Shown: positions 20,601-32,968 of the stretch, piece after piece
Numbering within the stretch: the stretch's first letter is position 1
Layout of the letters: each line of letters begins with the position of its first letter
Assembly: GCA_963556495.2 (NCBI GenBank)
Contig: OY747721.1
Span: forward strand, 12,654,649-12,718,648
Origin: Valencia hispanica
Taxonomy: Eukaryota; Chordata; Actinopteri; Cyprinodontiformes; Valenciidae
DNA: 64,000 nucleotides
Reading direction: 5' to 3'
Notes under the pieces: generated by a model
What the model was told of the DNA's origin: nothing
What the model saw: the letters and a program-made list of their open reading frames with translations, nothing else
Database searches by the model: none
Position numbers and translations under genes: made by a program

Positions 20601-21571
20601 AAAAGCATAAATATCAGCTCCTCTCTGACAGCATGGTGGGAGTTTCTAAAAATGACAGAGTCCACAATAATCCCATGCAGACGTACACCCATCTGGAATA
20701 ACCCCGACATCTTGCAAAACAAATGTATGATAAGTTTCCCAGTCTGGAGGTGCAATGGAATTGAATACCTGGAACATATATTTGATGGAAAAGACATTAA
20801 CCCATTTAATACATTAATTACACAATATGGAATTGATAAAAACAAATTCTTAGAATATCAACAAATTAAATCTATTATTAAAGGTAAATTTAGGCTCAAT
20901 ACATCTGAATTACAAATTCCAGCAAGAGTTTTAGATTTTCTTAATCTCAACCCCCCCAAATTGCTGTCTAAAATATACAAAACTTTATCTACATTAGATG
21001 AATCAATAGCCATCCCTATTTAAAAATGGGAGGTGGATTTATCAGCCAGCTTTGACCAAAACGTCTGGTCTCAGATATGTTTAAGAACCTTTAAAATAAC
21101 AAAAAATCCTAATTTGCAATTAATACAATACAAAATCCTTCATAGAGTACACTATACAGGTCAACGAATGTTTAGGATGGGTTTTACATCGTCTAATACC
21201 TGCTTACAATGCACAAGCAATATACCAGATACTTATGTTCATGCGCTTTGGTTCTGTCTCCTGTTAAGAAATTTTGGTGCCAGATTTGTGAGGACTTATC
21301 AAAGTGTCTGAAATGTAACATCCCACCATCTCCCTCAATTTGCCTGTTAGGAAATTTAAATGATGTCACCATGGACACAAAGTCAGTTCTAATGGTTCAC
21401 ATTGCCTTATGCATCGCTAAGAAAACTATCCTCCTGAACTGGAAAAATAAAAAAGCTCTTAATATTAATCAGTATAGAAATCTCTTGTTGGACCATATTG
21501 GTCTTGAGACGGCCTCTGGCTCCATATCTGATCAATCTCTCTGGGCTCCTTTGATCGGCTCCATCACCTAG
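17659..21571 (+). pseudogene. LINE ORF2, endonuclease and reverse transcriptase, broken
   Basis: ORF2 nicks target DNA and reverse-transcribes the element RNA. The apurinic-type endonuclease is open at 17659-18606 with TWNIHGAG, LLQETHKS, GGDLNFG and SDHAPVS. A frameshift lies in the A-rich run near 18585. Reverse transcriptase follows with APGPDGFPAEFYK, HPDQTGFIKGRH, LDAEKAFDRVNW, TRQGCPLSPSLFA and the active-site HADD (the YADD position). It is interrupted by an inverted copy at 19372-19550, a TGA near 20034, a stop at 21021 and a frameshift near 21255. The last part, with a Cys-rich segment (CLQCTSN), ends at 21571. It cannot be translated as one protein. Confidence 0.85.
19372..19748. 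repeat. 179-bp near-perfect palindrome with 19-bp spacer
   Basis: Left arm 19372-19550 is the reverse complement of right arm 19570-19748. By eye there is one mismatch in 179 positions and no gap. The spacer is 19551-19569. The right arm is the normal ORF2 sequence around motif A; the left arm is an antisense copy placed just upstream of it. It replaces or separates the normal link after HPDQTGFIKGRH. Confidence 0.9.
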
Positions 21572-24215
21572 TGGGGGTGGGGGGCACTTGGTTTTGTCGT
21601 TTGGGACACTGTTGCTGATGTGGGGGTTTTGGGGTTGGAGGCGTCTGGGGGGGACCCCGGGGGGTGGGATCACTGGGCAGATGGGGCGCTGGACATCGTG
21701 GCCGGCCTGGGGTTGGGCTTTGGGTGGTGACTCCTGATGGCTGCATGCGGTGCCTTGGGGGGGTTGCACTGGCGGACATGGGTTACCGGCCCGAACTCAA
21801 CCTGGGTGTCTAGTGTCTTTTGTGTTTTGAGAGTAGAGCGAATGTCAGGGTGGGTTTAGTTCCCCTTCTGGGATGGGGCTGGGGGGACTGCCTTTGGGGT
21901 CCGTGGGGCTTTGGGGGGCTGTGGACGTGGGCCCCGGGTCGGACGTGCCATGGCCTCCCTCCCCTGGTGGATCCCGGTGAACAGCGGTGCCTGTTGGGGT
22001 CAGTGGGGGAGCTGGCTCCCTGGGAAGACATTTTGTCTCCCAGTCCTTCCCTCCCCATCCCTGGACACCTCTGTCCACCCGCTCCATCACTTTACCACTC
22101 ATTTAGGGTCTTGGGGCATGGGCACATCACTGGGGTGCGAGGAGGGGCTTCCCTCCTCGTTGTCCCGTGGTGTCCTGGGTCCCAATTTTAATATACAACT
22201 TAGACACTCCCACTTATAACATTTTCACACGACACATATGTAGGGACTTTGGGGTGGGCACACTTTTCGGCATCCAGAGGGGGAGCGGTACAATCAGCTT
22301 CACCTCTGGTGCCGGTGCCCACTGTTAAACCACATATAGACACTGAGGGCTCGGGGTGGGGGTTGGGGGATGTGTGGCTGCCTCCCCCACATCTCACCCC
22401 TCTGTTTTAAATGCACATTATAACAACACGCATCAACACCATACTCGAGCGGGAGGATGGAGGCTAGGGGTCTTTTCCCACCCCTGTTCGCTACGGGCCA
22501 TCAGGGGTTGGGGTCCGGAGGAGGACAGGCGGTCTGGTCGGGGTCCTGGGCTGTCGGGCTGCTTTGCCACTGTGGGGCCCTTGGCGGTCTGCTTGTCTCC
22601 ATCCTAGAAGGTAGGGGGTCCACCTTCCCGGGTCCGGGGGCTGGTGGCTCTACTGGGGCATCAGTACCTGGACCTGGGAGCATAAAGTGTGCATGGGGTG
22701 TGTGAGTGAGGGTACAGCGTCATTTTTTTGGGTGTCTTGGTGAGTCAGTGAGAATGTATGTGTTTAAGAGGGAGGGAACGTATGACTGTGTCTGTATGTC
22801 TTTGTCTACCTGTCAGGTTGGATCTTGGTCTGCCCCCTCCCCTGGCGCACCTCAGGCCTTACACTTAATGGGGGGGCTATTTCCCCTCCGTCACTCCCCG
22901 CCGGTGACGGGGGCCCCTGCCTGCCGGTGCGCCGGTGGTCAATCCGGTTCGGACCTGGTGCGTGCCTGGGGGGGCCGGTGTGTCGGTCGGCCGATGCGCT
23001 GGGCCGATATCTTCCTTTGGTTGGTTGGGGCACCTCTTTTAGAGGTGCCAGGTTTGGGATTGTTGGGTGGTGCCGGCTCGGTGGCTTGGCGGGATGCGGA
23101 TCCGGCGTCTGTGCTTGTTGATCACCTGTTCTGTGCGCACCGTGCGTGGCCGGTTCATTGGCGGGTTGGACCGGCCCTGGCCCTCGTTGGATGCCTGGTC
23201 TCGGCGCCCTGCGTTGCGCGGGATCAGGACCCGGGAGCTGGTACAACTTGGCGTCCAGATGCTGACTGAGCCCGGCCTGGGGATGCTGTCCGTCCCCTGC
23301 GGCTATCGGTGGGGCGCTGGGATGTTGGGGGCGGGGATTGGCCTCCTTGGTGGAGGCGTCGCGTGGCGGCCGGCGGCCGGCCGTGGCCCCTGCAGTGCCG
23401 GGGGCCCCTCGTCGGCCGGTCCCTTGTCGGGTCCCTGCTGGGCGGTGGGGTGCCCCTGGGCCCCGGCTCCCCCGGTCCATTGACCGGCCCGCCCCGGCGC
23501 GGTCGGTTGCCGGCGGAGCCCGTGGGCTCGTCACTGCTGCCCCCCGGGCCCCTGCATAGTGGCCGCTGGATGTTCCCCTGGGGTTCTCCTTTTCTCCTCT
23601 CTTTGGGGATGCGGTCGGCCCCGCCCGGGTCCGCCTGGGGCTCTGGCGGTCCTTTGGACGTCTTTGCTCCGATCTCCTTCATGTCTGCATCAATTCCTGG
23701 GAGACGGATTGATGTCTTCTCACACCAACTATCGAACACTCTTATGGAGAAACCTTATATGCACCAGCATGCTAACACACACACATAGATGTGGGGTCTC
23801 TGGTGTTTAAGGATATATTCTTGGGCTGAGGTTATCATTACTAGAGCTTGATTAATCGGTACCATGAGTTTTTCTGTGACATTGTTGTTGTATTTTTATA
23901 TCTATTTTTGTGTGATGTGGTTGTGTAATTCTTAGTTCACAATGTTTGGTTGGTTTTGTCGATGTTCCTTTTTCGTGTTTTGTTTTTCCCCCTCTCTCTG
24001 CCGTCCTGTGGGTATGGAGGCAGACTTCAATGTTTCCCTGTGTTTTCTTTGTTCCCCCTTCCTCTCTTGTATTTTCAACTCACCCTCTCTCATGACATTT
24101 TGTTTCCTACCTCTCTTCTTCATCCTCCTTCTTTCTTCTCCTTAATTTTCCGTCTCCGTGTCCATAACATCAGGAAATAAAAACCCCAACAATTCATAAT
24201 AAAGATTTTTCACAC
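21572..24215 (+). other. Long G-rich 3' region of the L1/Tx1 LINE
   Basis: Directly after ORF2 the plus strand becomes strongly G-rich, with many runs of four or more G (for example 21572-21680 and 21870-21920). It is GC-rich over about 22500-23650, then pyrimidine-rich (23980-24150). The many overlapping ORFs on both strands here follow from composition and do not look like proteins. The stretch 21823-23783 is shared with 31012-32968. Confidence 0.7.
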
Positions 24216-25944
24216 ATAAATCAAGTGGAGTACTATAGCAAAAGCTGTACTGCTCCGCTTGTGAAAGTAAATCTGTTGGGCTTTTACTTGGTACTCAGAC
24301 ACCAATTCTGAGCTCCACATTGCCAAACAGGACACGTAAAAAAAAAAAGAAAACATGGTCATAGTAGCATTATGCTTTGGGATTGCCTTCTTCAAATGGA
24401 GCTGAGTTTGTTGTCAGGATGAATGAGCTCCTAATACCAGTCAGTTAAGATCCAACACTAACATAGAACACAATAGGTAAAGGGAAACATAATTTTTCAG
24501 CATTGAGTCCAAGCATCTATGCAAATCATTAAAATATCATTGAAAAAGGGCTGTGGCATGTCCTCATAACCTTTGCAGGGTAGAGTTGGCAAACATTACC
24601 AAGTCGGATGTAGGCTGATTGACTTCTACCAAAAGGAGAGCCAGCATAAGTATCAAAGTTCCAAAATATGAATTTGAAAAGATTTTAACTTTTAAATCAT
24701 CTGCTTGGCCTCAAATGGCATGACATTATATCAATACATTTGTACTTTTTTTGCAAAACAAGTATTTTAAAAAGGTGTGGAAGGATTACCCACATTGTGG
24801 TTTGCAGTGTTTTATAAGCTAATACCTGCCCATAATGTGTTTGTACTTTACATCTCACAGTACTTAACATTTGCACTCCATTTTGTCGGTCAGGGCCCAG
24901 TGAATATGTACAACAATTTCATTTATGCTATAGGGTTCTCTCAGCATTTTAATGGTTTCAACCGAATACACATCTCGTTGGATACGTACTGTATACACAG
25001 TATGCTGAATTTTATCGATGTAAGCCTGTGTTCAGTGCCACCACGGCCCATTGCTCTATCAAGTTTTCTATCAAGACGCTGAGGCTTCTGCGCCTGCAGC
25101 AGCCTGTCCGATTCAGCCAAGTAAAACAAGTGAAGTCTTCGACCCCTTTCAGTGTCTCCTGCACACATTACAGTGAAATACTTTTAGCTTGTACACTGAC
25201 ATCTCTTCAAAGTCTCATTAAATAAGAAATTACACTGTTGGTTTGCATTAAAGTTTTCCTTGTTTCATTGTTAATAAAATTATATATATTAAACAGATAC
25301 TAAGAAACATTGTTGAAAATTCTAATAGATTTCTTTGCCTTACTAACAAAACCAACAATAGAAAACTTTCTGTCGTATAAACCATCTAAATGGCTATACT
25401 TGTGTATCTTACCCATTGTGAAATTATGTTAAAAATAAAATCATACCTTAACTACAGCAATAAAATCTTACACTGAAAACATTGGGAAAACAATATTTAC
25501 TCGAAGAGAGCAAAACATTATGTTAGTAAAAAATACTTTTGGCACAACCACAAGCTTCACAATTATTAGTTACAATAAAATAACCTGAAGAATTGTTTTG
25601 TACTTATACTTTACTTAAAGTTATTTTGTGGCACTAGTAGTGTTTATTTGGTAGAAAGAGGGCAATAATTCAATAATTGATCTAGGGCAGGAATTGGACC
25701 CAGGACGGCTGCATTAAGGCCTACTAGCCTATGAACATGGGGCGTAATTTCTTACCAGTCAACAACACAGTGCTTCATATGCTTTGCTTTTTAGGTTGAT
25801 TTGAGTCCTGGTGTACTTTTAATTAATAATCAATAACTTCCTGTTTTCCTAGAGTGTATACTTGACATGATAGATGACACTTTTTTCTAAGGCTCTCCTC
25901 AAAACAGGTAATATGAGAGAACATGACATTTGTATATTGATTTT
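24216..25944. other. Non-coding between two LINEs
   Basis: AT-rich. On the minus strand, 24990-25160 is open in two frames and has an AG acceptor-like site (TGTGTGCAG near 25155), but I found no matching donor. Nothing else is recognised. Confidence 0.35.
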
Positions 25945-26223
25945 GTGTATTGTGGTGGCGTTGTGGTGACGGGGTAAGGCGTATTGCGTCATTTCCTGTT
26001 GTCACTGCTGTGCTCCGTGGAGCTGTTTTGGTGTTCAAACGCTCTTGAATTTATCTTATTTTCTCTGTGCTGAGGCTTTTCTAAGTTATTTTAACACACA
26101 ATCACACTAAGACACACATTTTGTGGTGGTGTACTTTACGTTTTGGGAACTCCTTGTGTTTCACACAGTTTTTCTTTGGGTGGAAGGTCTCGCTAGCTCA
26201 GTTAGCTTAGCTTCATTGCGGCT

Positions 26224-27108
26224 ATGGCTACTCTTCTCTCTCCTGTCTCTAACTCTTCTCTTCTCTCTTGCTCTCTCTGTCAGATGTTTAGTTACTTCCC
26301 TGCCTCCTTTAGTGATAATGGTAACTGTAATAAATGTAATATTTTTGTAGCTTTGGAGGCGAGGGTATCAGAATTAGAAGCACGGCTCCGCGCTGTTGAA
26401 AAACCAGCAGATAGCCGAAGCCCATTAGCCAGCGCGGAGCCAACAAGGATAGAACCCCCTAGCTGTCCTCCGATAGAGCCCGCGCAGCCGGGACCTAAAG
26501 GCGGCTGGGTGACTGTACGTAGGAAGCATAGTTCTAGGACCCAGCCCCCGGGCCACCACCAACCGGTCCGCATTTCTAACAGATTTTCCCCGCTCAGCGA
26601 CACACCCGCTGAGAAGCCGGCCCTGGTAATTGGCAGCTCCATAGTCAGAAACGTGGCATTAGAGACACCATTGACCATAGTCAAATGTTTGCCAGGGGCC
26701 AGAACGGGCGACATCAAATCCTACCTGAAACTGCTGGCTAAAGATAAGCGTAAATACAGTAAGATTGTTATTCACGCTGGCGGTAATGACACCCGGTTAC
26801 GCCAATCGGAGGTCACTAAAATTAGTGTTGCTTCGGTGTGTAAGTTTGCCAAAACAATGTCAGACTCGGTAATCTTTTCTGGTCCCCTGCCTGATCGGAC
26901 CAGTGACGACATGTTTAGCCGCATGCTGTCATTCCATCAATGGTTGTCTAGGTGGTGTCCTGCAAACAATGTGGGCTACATTGATAACTGGAGAACTTTT
27001 TGGGGAAAACCTGGTCTGATCCGGAGAGACGGCATCCATCCCACTTTGGATGGAGCAGCTCTTCTTTCTAGGAATATGGCCGAATTTATTAGTCCTCCAA
27101 AACAGTGA
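26224..27108 (+). CDS. LINE ORF1 with Cys pairs and SGNH-hydrolase domain
   Basis: This 294-codon protein is the accessory ORF1 of an L2/CR1-type LINE. Near the N-terminus two Cys-x-x-Cys pairs (C16, C19, C35, C38) could bind zinc, followed by a short coiled coil (about residues 42-60). A proline-rich linker leads to an SGNH/esterase-like domain. The candidate nucleophile lies in GSSIV (residues 137-141), GGND is at 186-189 and the Asp/His pair is in DGIHP (269-273). All expected active-site blocks are present. ORF1 esterases of this type are known from CR1/L2 elements; their substrate is unclear. The ATG at 26224 is the first in the open frame and precedes the Cys pairs. ORF2 starts 63 bp downstream in the same frame. 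Confidence 0.85.
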   Translation: MATLLSPVSNSSLLSCSLCQMFSYFPASFSDNGNCNKCNIFVALEARVSELEARLRAVEKPADSRSPLASAEPTRIEPPSCPPIEPAQPGPKGGWVTVRRKHSSRTQPPGHHQPVRISNRFSPLSDTPAEKPALVIGSSIVRNVALETPLTIVKCLPGARTGDIKSYLKLLAKDKRKYSKIVIHAGGNDTRLRQSEVTKISVASVCKFAKTMSDSVIFSGPLPDRTSDDMFSRMLSFHQWLSRWCPANNVGYIDNWRTFWGKPGLIRRDGIHPTLDGAALLSRNMAEFISPPKQ

Positions 27109-27171
27109 CAACCCAGGGTCCAGACCAGGAAGCAGAGTCGTAGTTTAACCCACCTCTCTGCTGCTTCTGTA

Positions 27172-30100
27172 TTGTTACCTACCCATTACCCTATAGAAAC
27201 AGTGTCTTGCCCACGGCCAAAATTAAATGGATTAAAAGTTAAGCCAACAAAAGCAAATTATGGAAATCTCATAAAAATAAATACAACTTTGACTGAAAAT
27301 AAATCTATTAAATGTGGTTTATTAAACATAAGATCTCTCTCCTCAAAGACTTTGTTAGTAAATGACTTGATTTGTGATAATCACATTGATTTCCTTTGTC
27401 TCACAGAAACCTGGTTGCAGCAGGAGGATTATGTCAGTATAAATGAGTCAACTCCTTCCAGTCATTTAAATTTTCACATTCCTAGAAATACTGGGCGAGG
27501 AGGAGGAGTTGCAACCATTTTCCGTTCTGATTTACTAATTAGTCCCAGACCAATTGATAGCTACAGTTCTTTTGAACATCTAACCCTTAATTTTCCTCAT
27601 CCAAGTTGCAAAACATTAAGACCATTTTTGTTTGTGGTTTTGTATCGTCCACCAGGCCCTTACTCTCAATTCTTGGATCAGATCTCACATTTTTTATCTG
27701 ATTTAGTATTAAATACTGATAGGGTTATTATAGTGGGGGACTTCAATATTCATGTGGATACTGAAAGTGATAGCCTAAATGCAGCCTTTAATGCTATTTT
27801 AGACTCAATTGGCTTTACTCAAAAAGTACAGGGATCGACCCACTCAGGTAAACACACTTTGGACCTTGTACTGACATACGATATTGAGTGTGAGGAAATA
27901 ACAGTCCACCCACATAACCCGGTCCTGTCTGACCACTTCTTGATAACTTTTGAATTTACTTTAACTGACCATCTTAAATCTGAAAGAAAATTTCATTATA
28001 GTAGAACTTTATCAGACAATGCTGTAACAATTTTTAAAGAATCTGTTCCATTCTTACTTTCCTCAGTGTCTCAGAGTAACACAGTGGATGGCAGCAATTC
28101 TATCTCTAACCCTTCAGAAATTGATGGTCTGGTTCACAGCGTTACGTCCTCATTGCGTTTGGCATTAGATAGTGTAGCCCCATTAAAAAAGAAAGTGGCT
28201 AGCCATAGGAGGCTGACTCCTTGGTTTAACGCAGAGTTGCGTACTTTAAAGCAGAATACTAGGAAGTTGGAGAGAAAATGGCGCTCTACACATCTAGAGG
28301 ATTCCTATTTAACCTGGAATAACAGTCTACTGCTGTATAAAAAGACCCTTCGACAAGCTAGAACAGCATATTTTTCATCATTAATAGAGGCGAATAAAAA
28401 CAATTCTAGGTTTCTTTTTAGTACAGTTGCCATACTTACACAGAGTCATAGCTCTGTTGAGCAAACTATTCCCCCAGCTCTTAGCAGTGATGATTTTATG
28501 AGATTCTTCATAAATAAAATAAATTTTATTAAAAATAAAATCATTGGCACCCTCCCAAACATGATTACTTCTTCCTCAGTAAATGAAAGAACTGTAGAAC
28601 CTCAGTTGTGCTTAGGCTGTTTTGATTCAGTCGAGCTTTCAGAATTATCAAAAATATTAGCCTCATCTAAACCTTCAATTTGTATGTTGGACCCAATCCC
28701 AACCAAATTATTTAAAGAAGTGTTCCATTTGGTTCCTGGCCCCATTTTGGATATGATGAATCTATCCTTAGTAAACGGATACGTACCACAGGAATTTAAA
28801 ATAGCTATAATTAAACCTTTACTCAAGAAACCTTCCCTTGATCAAGATGACTTAGTGAATTACAGACCTATATCTAACCTTCCTTTCTTATCCAAAGTCC
28901 TTGAGAAAATAGTTGCTAATCAAGTCTGTGAACATCTAAACAGTAACGAGCTGTTTGAAGAGTTTCAGTCAGGTTTTAGAGCTCATCATAGCACTGAAAC
29001 AGCACTGGTGAAGGTTACTGATGATATTCTCATGGCCTCAGATAATGGACTGGTGTCTGTTCTGGTTTTGTTAGATCTCAGTGCTGCTTTTGACACAGTC
29101 AATCATAATATTCTCTTAGAAAGGCTTGAGCATGTTGCAGGGATCAAAGGAACAGCACTAGGCTGGTTTAAATCATATTTGTCTGATAGATTCCAGTTTG
29201 TTCATCTAAATGATAAATCATCTTCACTCTCAAGGGTTACTTGTGGAGTTCCACAGGGTTCTGTCCTTGGACCAATTCTTTTCACCATATATATACTTCC
29301 AATTGGTAGAATCATTAGACAGCATGGGATAAATTTCCACAGCTATGCCGATGATACACAACTATATTTATCCATAAATCCTGATGAACCCAGTCAGTTA
29401 GGTAGATTACAGGCATGTCTGGAAGACATAAAAGCATGGATGACCCTAAACTTTTTGCTTTTAAATTCTGACAAGACAGAAGTTGCTGTCTTTGGACCAG
29501 AAGTTCTTAAACAGAAACTGATTAGTCAATCACTTCATCTGGATGGCATTAAATTGGCCCCCAGTAATAACGTAAAGAACCTCGGCGTTATTTTTGACCA
29601 AGACTTGACATTTAAATCCCATATTAAACAGGTTTCTAGGATTTCTTTCTTTCACCTCCGGAATATTGCTAAAATTAGAAACATCCTGTCCAGGAGTGAT
29701 GCTGAGAAACTAGTCCATGCATTTGTTACCTCAAGGCTGGACTACTGTAATTCTTTACTATCAGGAAGTCCACAAAATGCCATTAAAAGCCTTCAGTTGA
29801 TCCAAAATGCGGCAGCAAGAGTTCTGATTAATATTAAAAAGAGAGATCACATTTCTCCTGTTTTAGCTTCCCTTCATTGGCTCCCTGTTAAATCCAGAAT
29901 AGAATTTAAGATCCTTCTTCTTACATACAAAGCCCTTAATAATCAAGCTCCATCATACATCAGAGATCTAATTGTTCCATATGTTCCTAAAAGAGCACTT
30001 CGCTCTCAGACTGCAGGTTTACTTGTAGTTCCTAGGATCTCTAAAAGTAGAATGGGAGGCAGATCTTTTAGTTATCAGGCTCCTCTCCTATGGAACCAGC

Positions 30101-30186
30101 TCCCAGCTTTAGTCCGTGAGGCAGACACTCCGTTTACTTTTAAGGCCAGGCTTAAAACTTTCCTTTTTGATAAAGCTTATAGTTAG
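27172..30186 (+). CDS. LINE ORF2, endonuclease and reverse transcriptase, intact
   Basis: 1004 codons without interruption. The N-terminal apurinic-type endonuclease shows LLNIRSL (N52), LTETWL (E79), VGDFNIHVD (D190, N192) and LSDHF (D254, H255). Reverse transcriptase follows with [38 protein letters not shown] (D635), [11 protein letters not shown] (about 692) and the active site YADD (725-728). The C-terminal part with [17 protein letters not shown] and RSQTAGLL is typical of fish L2-type ORF2. Length is normal for the clade. No catalytic residue is missing. Where translation starts is uncertain, because the frame is open upstream of the chosen ATG. Confidence 0.9.
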   Translation: MLPTHYPIETVSCPRPKLNGLKVKPTKANYGNLIKINTTLTENKSIKCGLLNIRSLSSKTLLVNDLICDNHIDFLCLTETWLQQEDYVSINESTPSSHLNFHIPRNTGRGGGVATIFRSDLLISPRPIDSYSSFEHLTLNFPHPSCKTLRPFLFVVLYRPPGPYSQFLDQISHFLSDLVLNTDRVIIVGDFNIHVDTESDSLNAAFNAILDSIGFTQKVQGSTHSGKHTLDLVLTYDIECEEITVHPHNPVLSDHFLITFEFTLTDHLKSERKFHYSRTLSDNAVTIFKESVPFLLSSVSQSNTVDGSNSISNPSEIDGLVHSVTSSLRLALDSVAPLKKKVASHRRLTPWFNAELRTLKQNTRKLERKWRSTHLEDSYLTWNNSLLLYKKTLRQARTAYFSSLIEANKNNSRFLFSTVAILTQSHSSVEQTIPPALSSDDFMRFFINKINFIKNKIIGTLPNMITSSSVNERTVEPQLCLGCFDSVELSELSKILASSKPSICMLDPIPTKLFKEVFHLVPGPILDMMNLSLVNGYVPQEFKIAIIKPLLKKPSLDQDDLVNYRPISNLPFLSKVLEKIVANQVCEHLNSNELFEEFQSGFRAHHSTETALVKVTDDILMASDNGLVSVLVLLDLSAAFDTVNHNILLERLEHVAGIKGTALGWFKSYLSDRFQFVHLNDKSSSLSRVTCGVPQGSVLGPILFTIYILPIGRIIRQHGINFHSYADDTQLYLSINPDEPSQLGRLQACLEDIKAWMTLNFLLLNSDKTEVAVFGPEVLKQKLISQSLHLDGIKLAPSNNVKNLGVIFDQDLTFKSHIKQVSRISFFHLRNIAKIRNILSRSDAEKLVHAFVTSRLDYCNSLLSGSPQNAIKSLQLIQNAAARVLINIKKRDHISPVLASLHWLPVKSRIEFKILLLTYKALNNQAPSYIRDLIVPYVPKRALRSQTAGLLVVPRISKSRMGGRSFSYQAPLLWNQLPALVREADTPFTFKARLKTFLFDKAYS

Positions 30187-30891
30187 AGTGGCTTAGGTCA
30201 TCCTGAGCTATCTCTGTAGTTATGCTGCTATAGGCTTAGACTGCTGGAGGACAGACTTACCAATTTTCTTCACTCTGCTACTTCCTTTTCTCCTACGACT
30301 CTCCAGTTGTATTACAGTACATTCTGTTATTTCGACTGTTAACTTTGTTTTCTCTCAGTGTTTTTCTCCCCATTGAAAATATACCTGGTCTGGTATCCTG
30401 CTTGGCTGCAATGCCCTGTTGGACGGGGGCATCGACTGGGATGATCCTCTCAGTAACTGAACATCCGCTGTGTCCTGTTATCAACTTTTTACTTTCTGTA
30501 ACATAGAAATTACTCTTATACCAGATCTTCTGTTCCTTCTGTGTTCTGCTCTGTCTTCTCAAACCCCCAGACGGTCGTGGCAGATGGCCGCTCCTACTGA
30601 GCCTGGTTCTGTTGGAGGTTTCTTCCTGTTAAAGGGGAGTTTTTCCTCTCCACTGTCGCTACATGCTTGCTCAGTATGAGGGATTGCTGAAGGATTGCTG
30701 TGGTTGGAAATCTGCCCAACCTCACGCCAATGACTGAGGCAATCTGCTGGGATTCCTTAAATAGGAAACTTTTTAACTGATTGGAATGTTTGTATAAATG
30801 TATTGAAATAACTTCTTGTTAAGTGCCTTGAGATGACATCTGTTGTGAATTGGCGCTATATAAATAAACTGAATTGAATTGAATTGAATTT
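30187..30891 (+). other. 3' region and tail of the L2 LINE
   Basis: About 700 bp after the ORF2 stop. The conserved part from CTACATGCTTGCTCAGTATG to the GAATT repeat recurs at 45499-45765. The tail is GAATT repeated rather than poly(A). Confidence 0.8.
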
Positions 30892-30955
30892 CTACAGGTC
30901 AGGAAATAGCCAAAAGAAAATAGTTGTTCACATGCACTTGTCTAAAGTCAAAGAA

Positions 30956-30980
30956 AAATAAATAAATAAATAAATAAAAA
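30956..30980 (+). repeat. Short (AAAT)n run
   Basis: Six or so AAAT/AATA units sit between the L2 tail and the G-rich segment. Confidence 0.8.
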
Positions 30981-31011
30981 ATAACAGGAATGTTGAGAAA
31001 CAAGACCTGAG

Positions 31012-32968
31012 TGTTTGAGAGTAGAGCGAATGTCAGGGTGGGTTTAGTTCCCCTTCTGGGATGGGGCTGGGGGGCTTTGTGGTGCTGTGGCCGTGGGTCC
31101 CGGGTCGGACGTGCCATGGCCTCCCTCCCCTAGTGGATCCCGGTGAACAGCGGTGCCTATTGGGGTCAGTGGGGGAGCTGGCTCCCTGGGAAGACATTTT
31201 GTCTGCCAGTCCTTCCCTCCCCATCCCTGGACACTTCTGTCCACCCGCTCCATCACTTTACCACTCATATACTGGGGTGCGAGGAGGGGCTTCCCTCCTC
31301 ACTATCCCGTGGCGTCCTGGGTCCCAATTTTAATATACAACTTAGACACTCCCACTTATAACATTCTCACGCGACACATATGTAGGGACTTTGGGGTGGG
31401 CACACTTTTCGGCATCCAGGGGGGGAGCGGTTCAATAAGCTTCACCTCTGGTGCCGGTGCCCACTGTTAAACCACATATAGACACTGAGGGCTCGGGGTG
31501 GGGTTTGGGGGATGTGTGGCTGCCTTCCCCACATCCCACCCCTCTGTTTTAAATGCACATTATAACAACACGCAACAACACCATATTCGAGCGGGAGGAT
31601 GGAGGCTAGGGGTCTTTTCACACCCCTGTTCGCTACGGGCCATCGGGGTTTGGGGTCCGGAGGAGGAACAGGCGGTCTGGTCGGGGTCCTGGGCTGTCGG
31701 GCTGCTTTGCCACTGTGGGGCCCTTGGCGGTCTGCTTGTCTCCGTCCTAGAAGGTAGGGGGTCCATCTCCTGGGTCCGGGGGCTGGTGGCTCTACTGGGG
31801 CATCGGTACCTGGACCTGGGAGCATAAAGTGTGTATGGGGTGTGTGAGTGAGGGTACAGCGTCATTTCTTTGGGTGTCTTGGTGAGTCAGTGAGAATGTA
31901 TGGGTTTAAGAGGGAGGGAACGTATGACTGTGTCTGTATGTCTTTGTCTACCTGTCAGGTTGGATCTTGGTCTGCCCCCTCGCCTGGCGCACCTCAGGCC
32001 TTACATTTAATTGGGAGCCTATTTCCCCTCCGTCACTCCCCGCCGGTGACGGGGGCCCCTGCCTGCCGGTGCATCGGTGGTCAATCCGGTTCGGACCTGG
32101 TTTGTGCCTGGCCGGGCCTCAGGGGGCCGGTGTGCCGGTCGGCCAATGCGCTGGGCCGATATCTTCCTTTGGTTGGTTGGGGCACCTCTTTTAGGGGTGC
32201 CAGGTTTGGGATTGTTGGGTGGTGCCTGCTCGGTGGCTCGGCAGGATGCGGATCCGGCGTCTCTGCTCGTTTGATCACCTGTTCTGTGCGCACCGTGCGT
32301 GGTCGGTTCATTGGCGGGTTGGACCGGCCCTGGCCCTCGTTGGATGCCTGGTCTCGGCACTCTGCGTTGCGTGGGATCAGGACCCGGGAGCTGGTACAAC
32401 TTGGGTGTCCAGATGCTGGCTGAGCCCGGCCTGGGGATGCTGTCCGTCCCCTGCGGCTATCGGTGGGGCGCCCCAACGTAGGGCAGGGTTAGGGCGCTGG
32501 GATGTTGGCGGTGGAGATTGGCGTAGGGTTGGGGGGGTGCGTGGCGGCCGGCGGCCGGCCGTGGCCCCTGCGGTGCCGGGGGCCCCTCGTTGGCCGGTCC
32601 CTTGTCCGGTCCCTGCTGGGGGGTGGGGCGCCCCTGGGCCCCGGCTCTCCCGGTCCATTTACTGGCCCGCCCTGGCGCGGCCGGTTGCCGGCGGGGCCCG
32701 TGGGCTCGTCACTGCTGCCCCCCGGGCCCCTGCATAGTAGCCGCTGGACGTTCCCCTGGGGTTTGCTCCTTTGCTCCACTCTTGGGGGTTGCAGTCGGCC
32801 CCGCCCGGGTCCGCCTGGGGCTCTGGGGGTCCTTTGGACGTCTTTGCTCCGATCTCCTTCATGTCTGCATCAATTCCTGGGAGACGGATTGATGCCTGCT
32901 CACACCAACTATCGAACACTCTTATGGAGAAACCTTATATGCACCAGCATGCTCACACACACACATAG
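31012..32968 (+). mobile_element. Second copy of the G-rich L1 3' segment
   Basis: It matches 21823-23783 in order and at high identity from GAGAGTAGAGCGAATGTCAG to CACACACACATAGAT. Differences include loss of about 30 bp near 31072, loss of about 25 bp near 31270 and a gain of CCCCAACGTAGGGCAGGG near 32471. It has no ORF2 sequence on the left. It also lacks the last 430 bp of the L1 3' region on the right. The proline- and arginine-rich antisense ORFs follow from composition. Confidence 0.85.

Larger units (their letters stand above)
16180..24215 (+). mobile_element. L1/Tx1-type LINE, disrupted
   Basis: A two-ORF non-LTR retrotransposon on the plus strand. It has a short 5' region with CTCGCGAGA near 16235, ORF1, ORF2 (endonuclease, reverse transcriptase, Cys-rich end) and an unusually long G-rich 3' region. 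The last part carries AATAAAAACC and AATAAAGA near 24175-24205. Several stops and frameshifts and an internal palindrome make it non-autonomous. The 5' and 3' borders are estimates; I did not find a target duplication. Confidence 0.8.
25945..30891 (+). mobile_element. Full-length L2-clade LINE (Maui-like), both ORFs open
   Basis: The 5' region starts near 25945 (estimated). ORF1 is at 26224-27108 and ORF2 at 27172-30186. The 3' region ends in GGCGCTATATAAATAAACT followed by a short GAATT repeat (30871-30890), the typical L2-type 3' tail. Neither ORF has a stop or frameshift. The element could be autonomous, or at least inserted recently. A truncated relative of its 3' end is at 45.5 kb. Confidence 0.85.

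Noticed and set aside
22806..23534. Long antisense ORF of 242 codons, rich in Pro, Gly and Arg
   Set aside because: It lies in the G-rich LINE 3' region and repeats, broken, in the second copy. Its composition alone explains the lack of stops.
24941..25168. Minus-strand ORF with an acceptor-like site
   Set aside because: There is no matching donor or neighbouring exon, and two frames are equally open.
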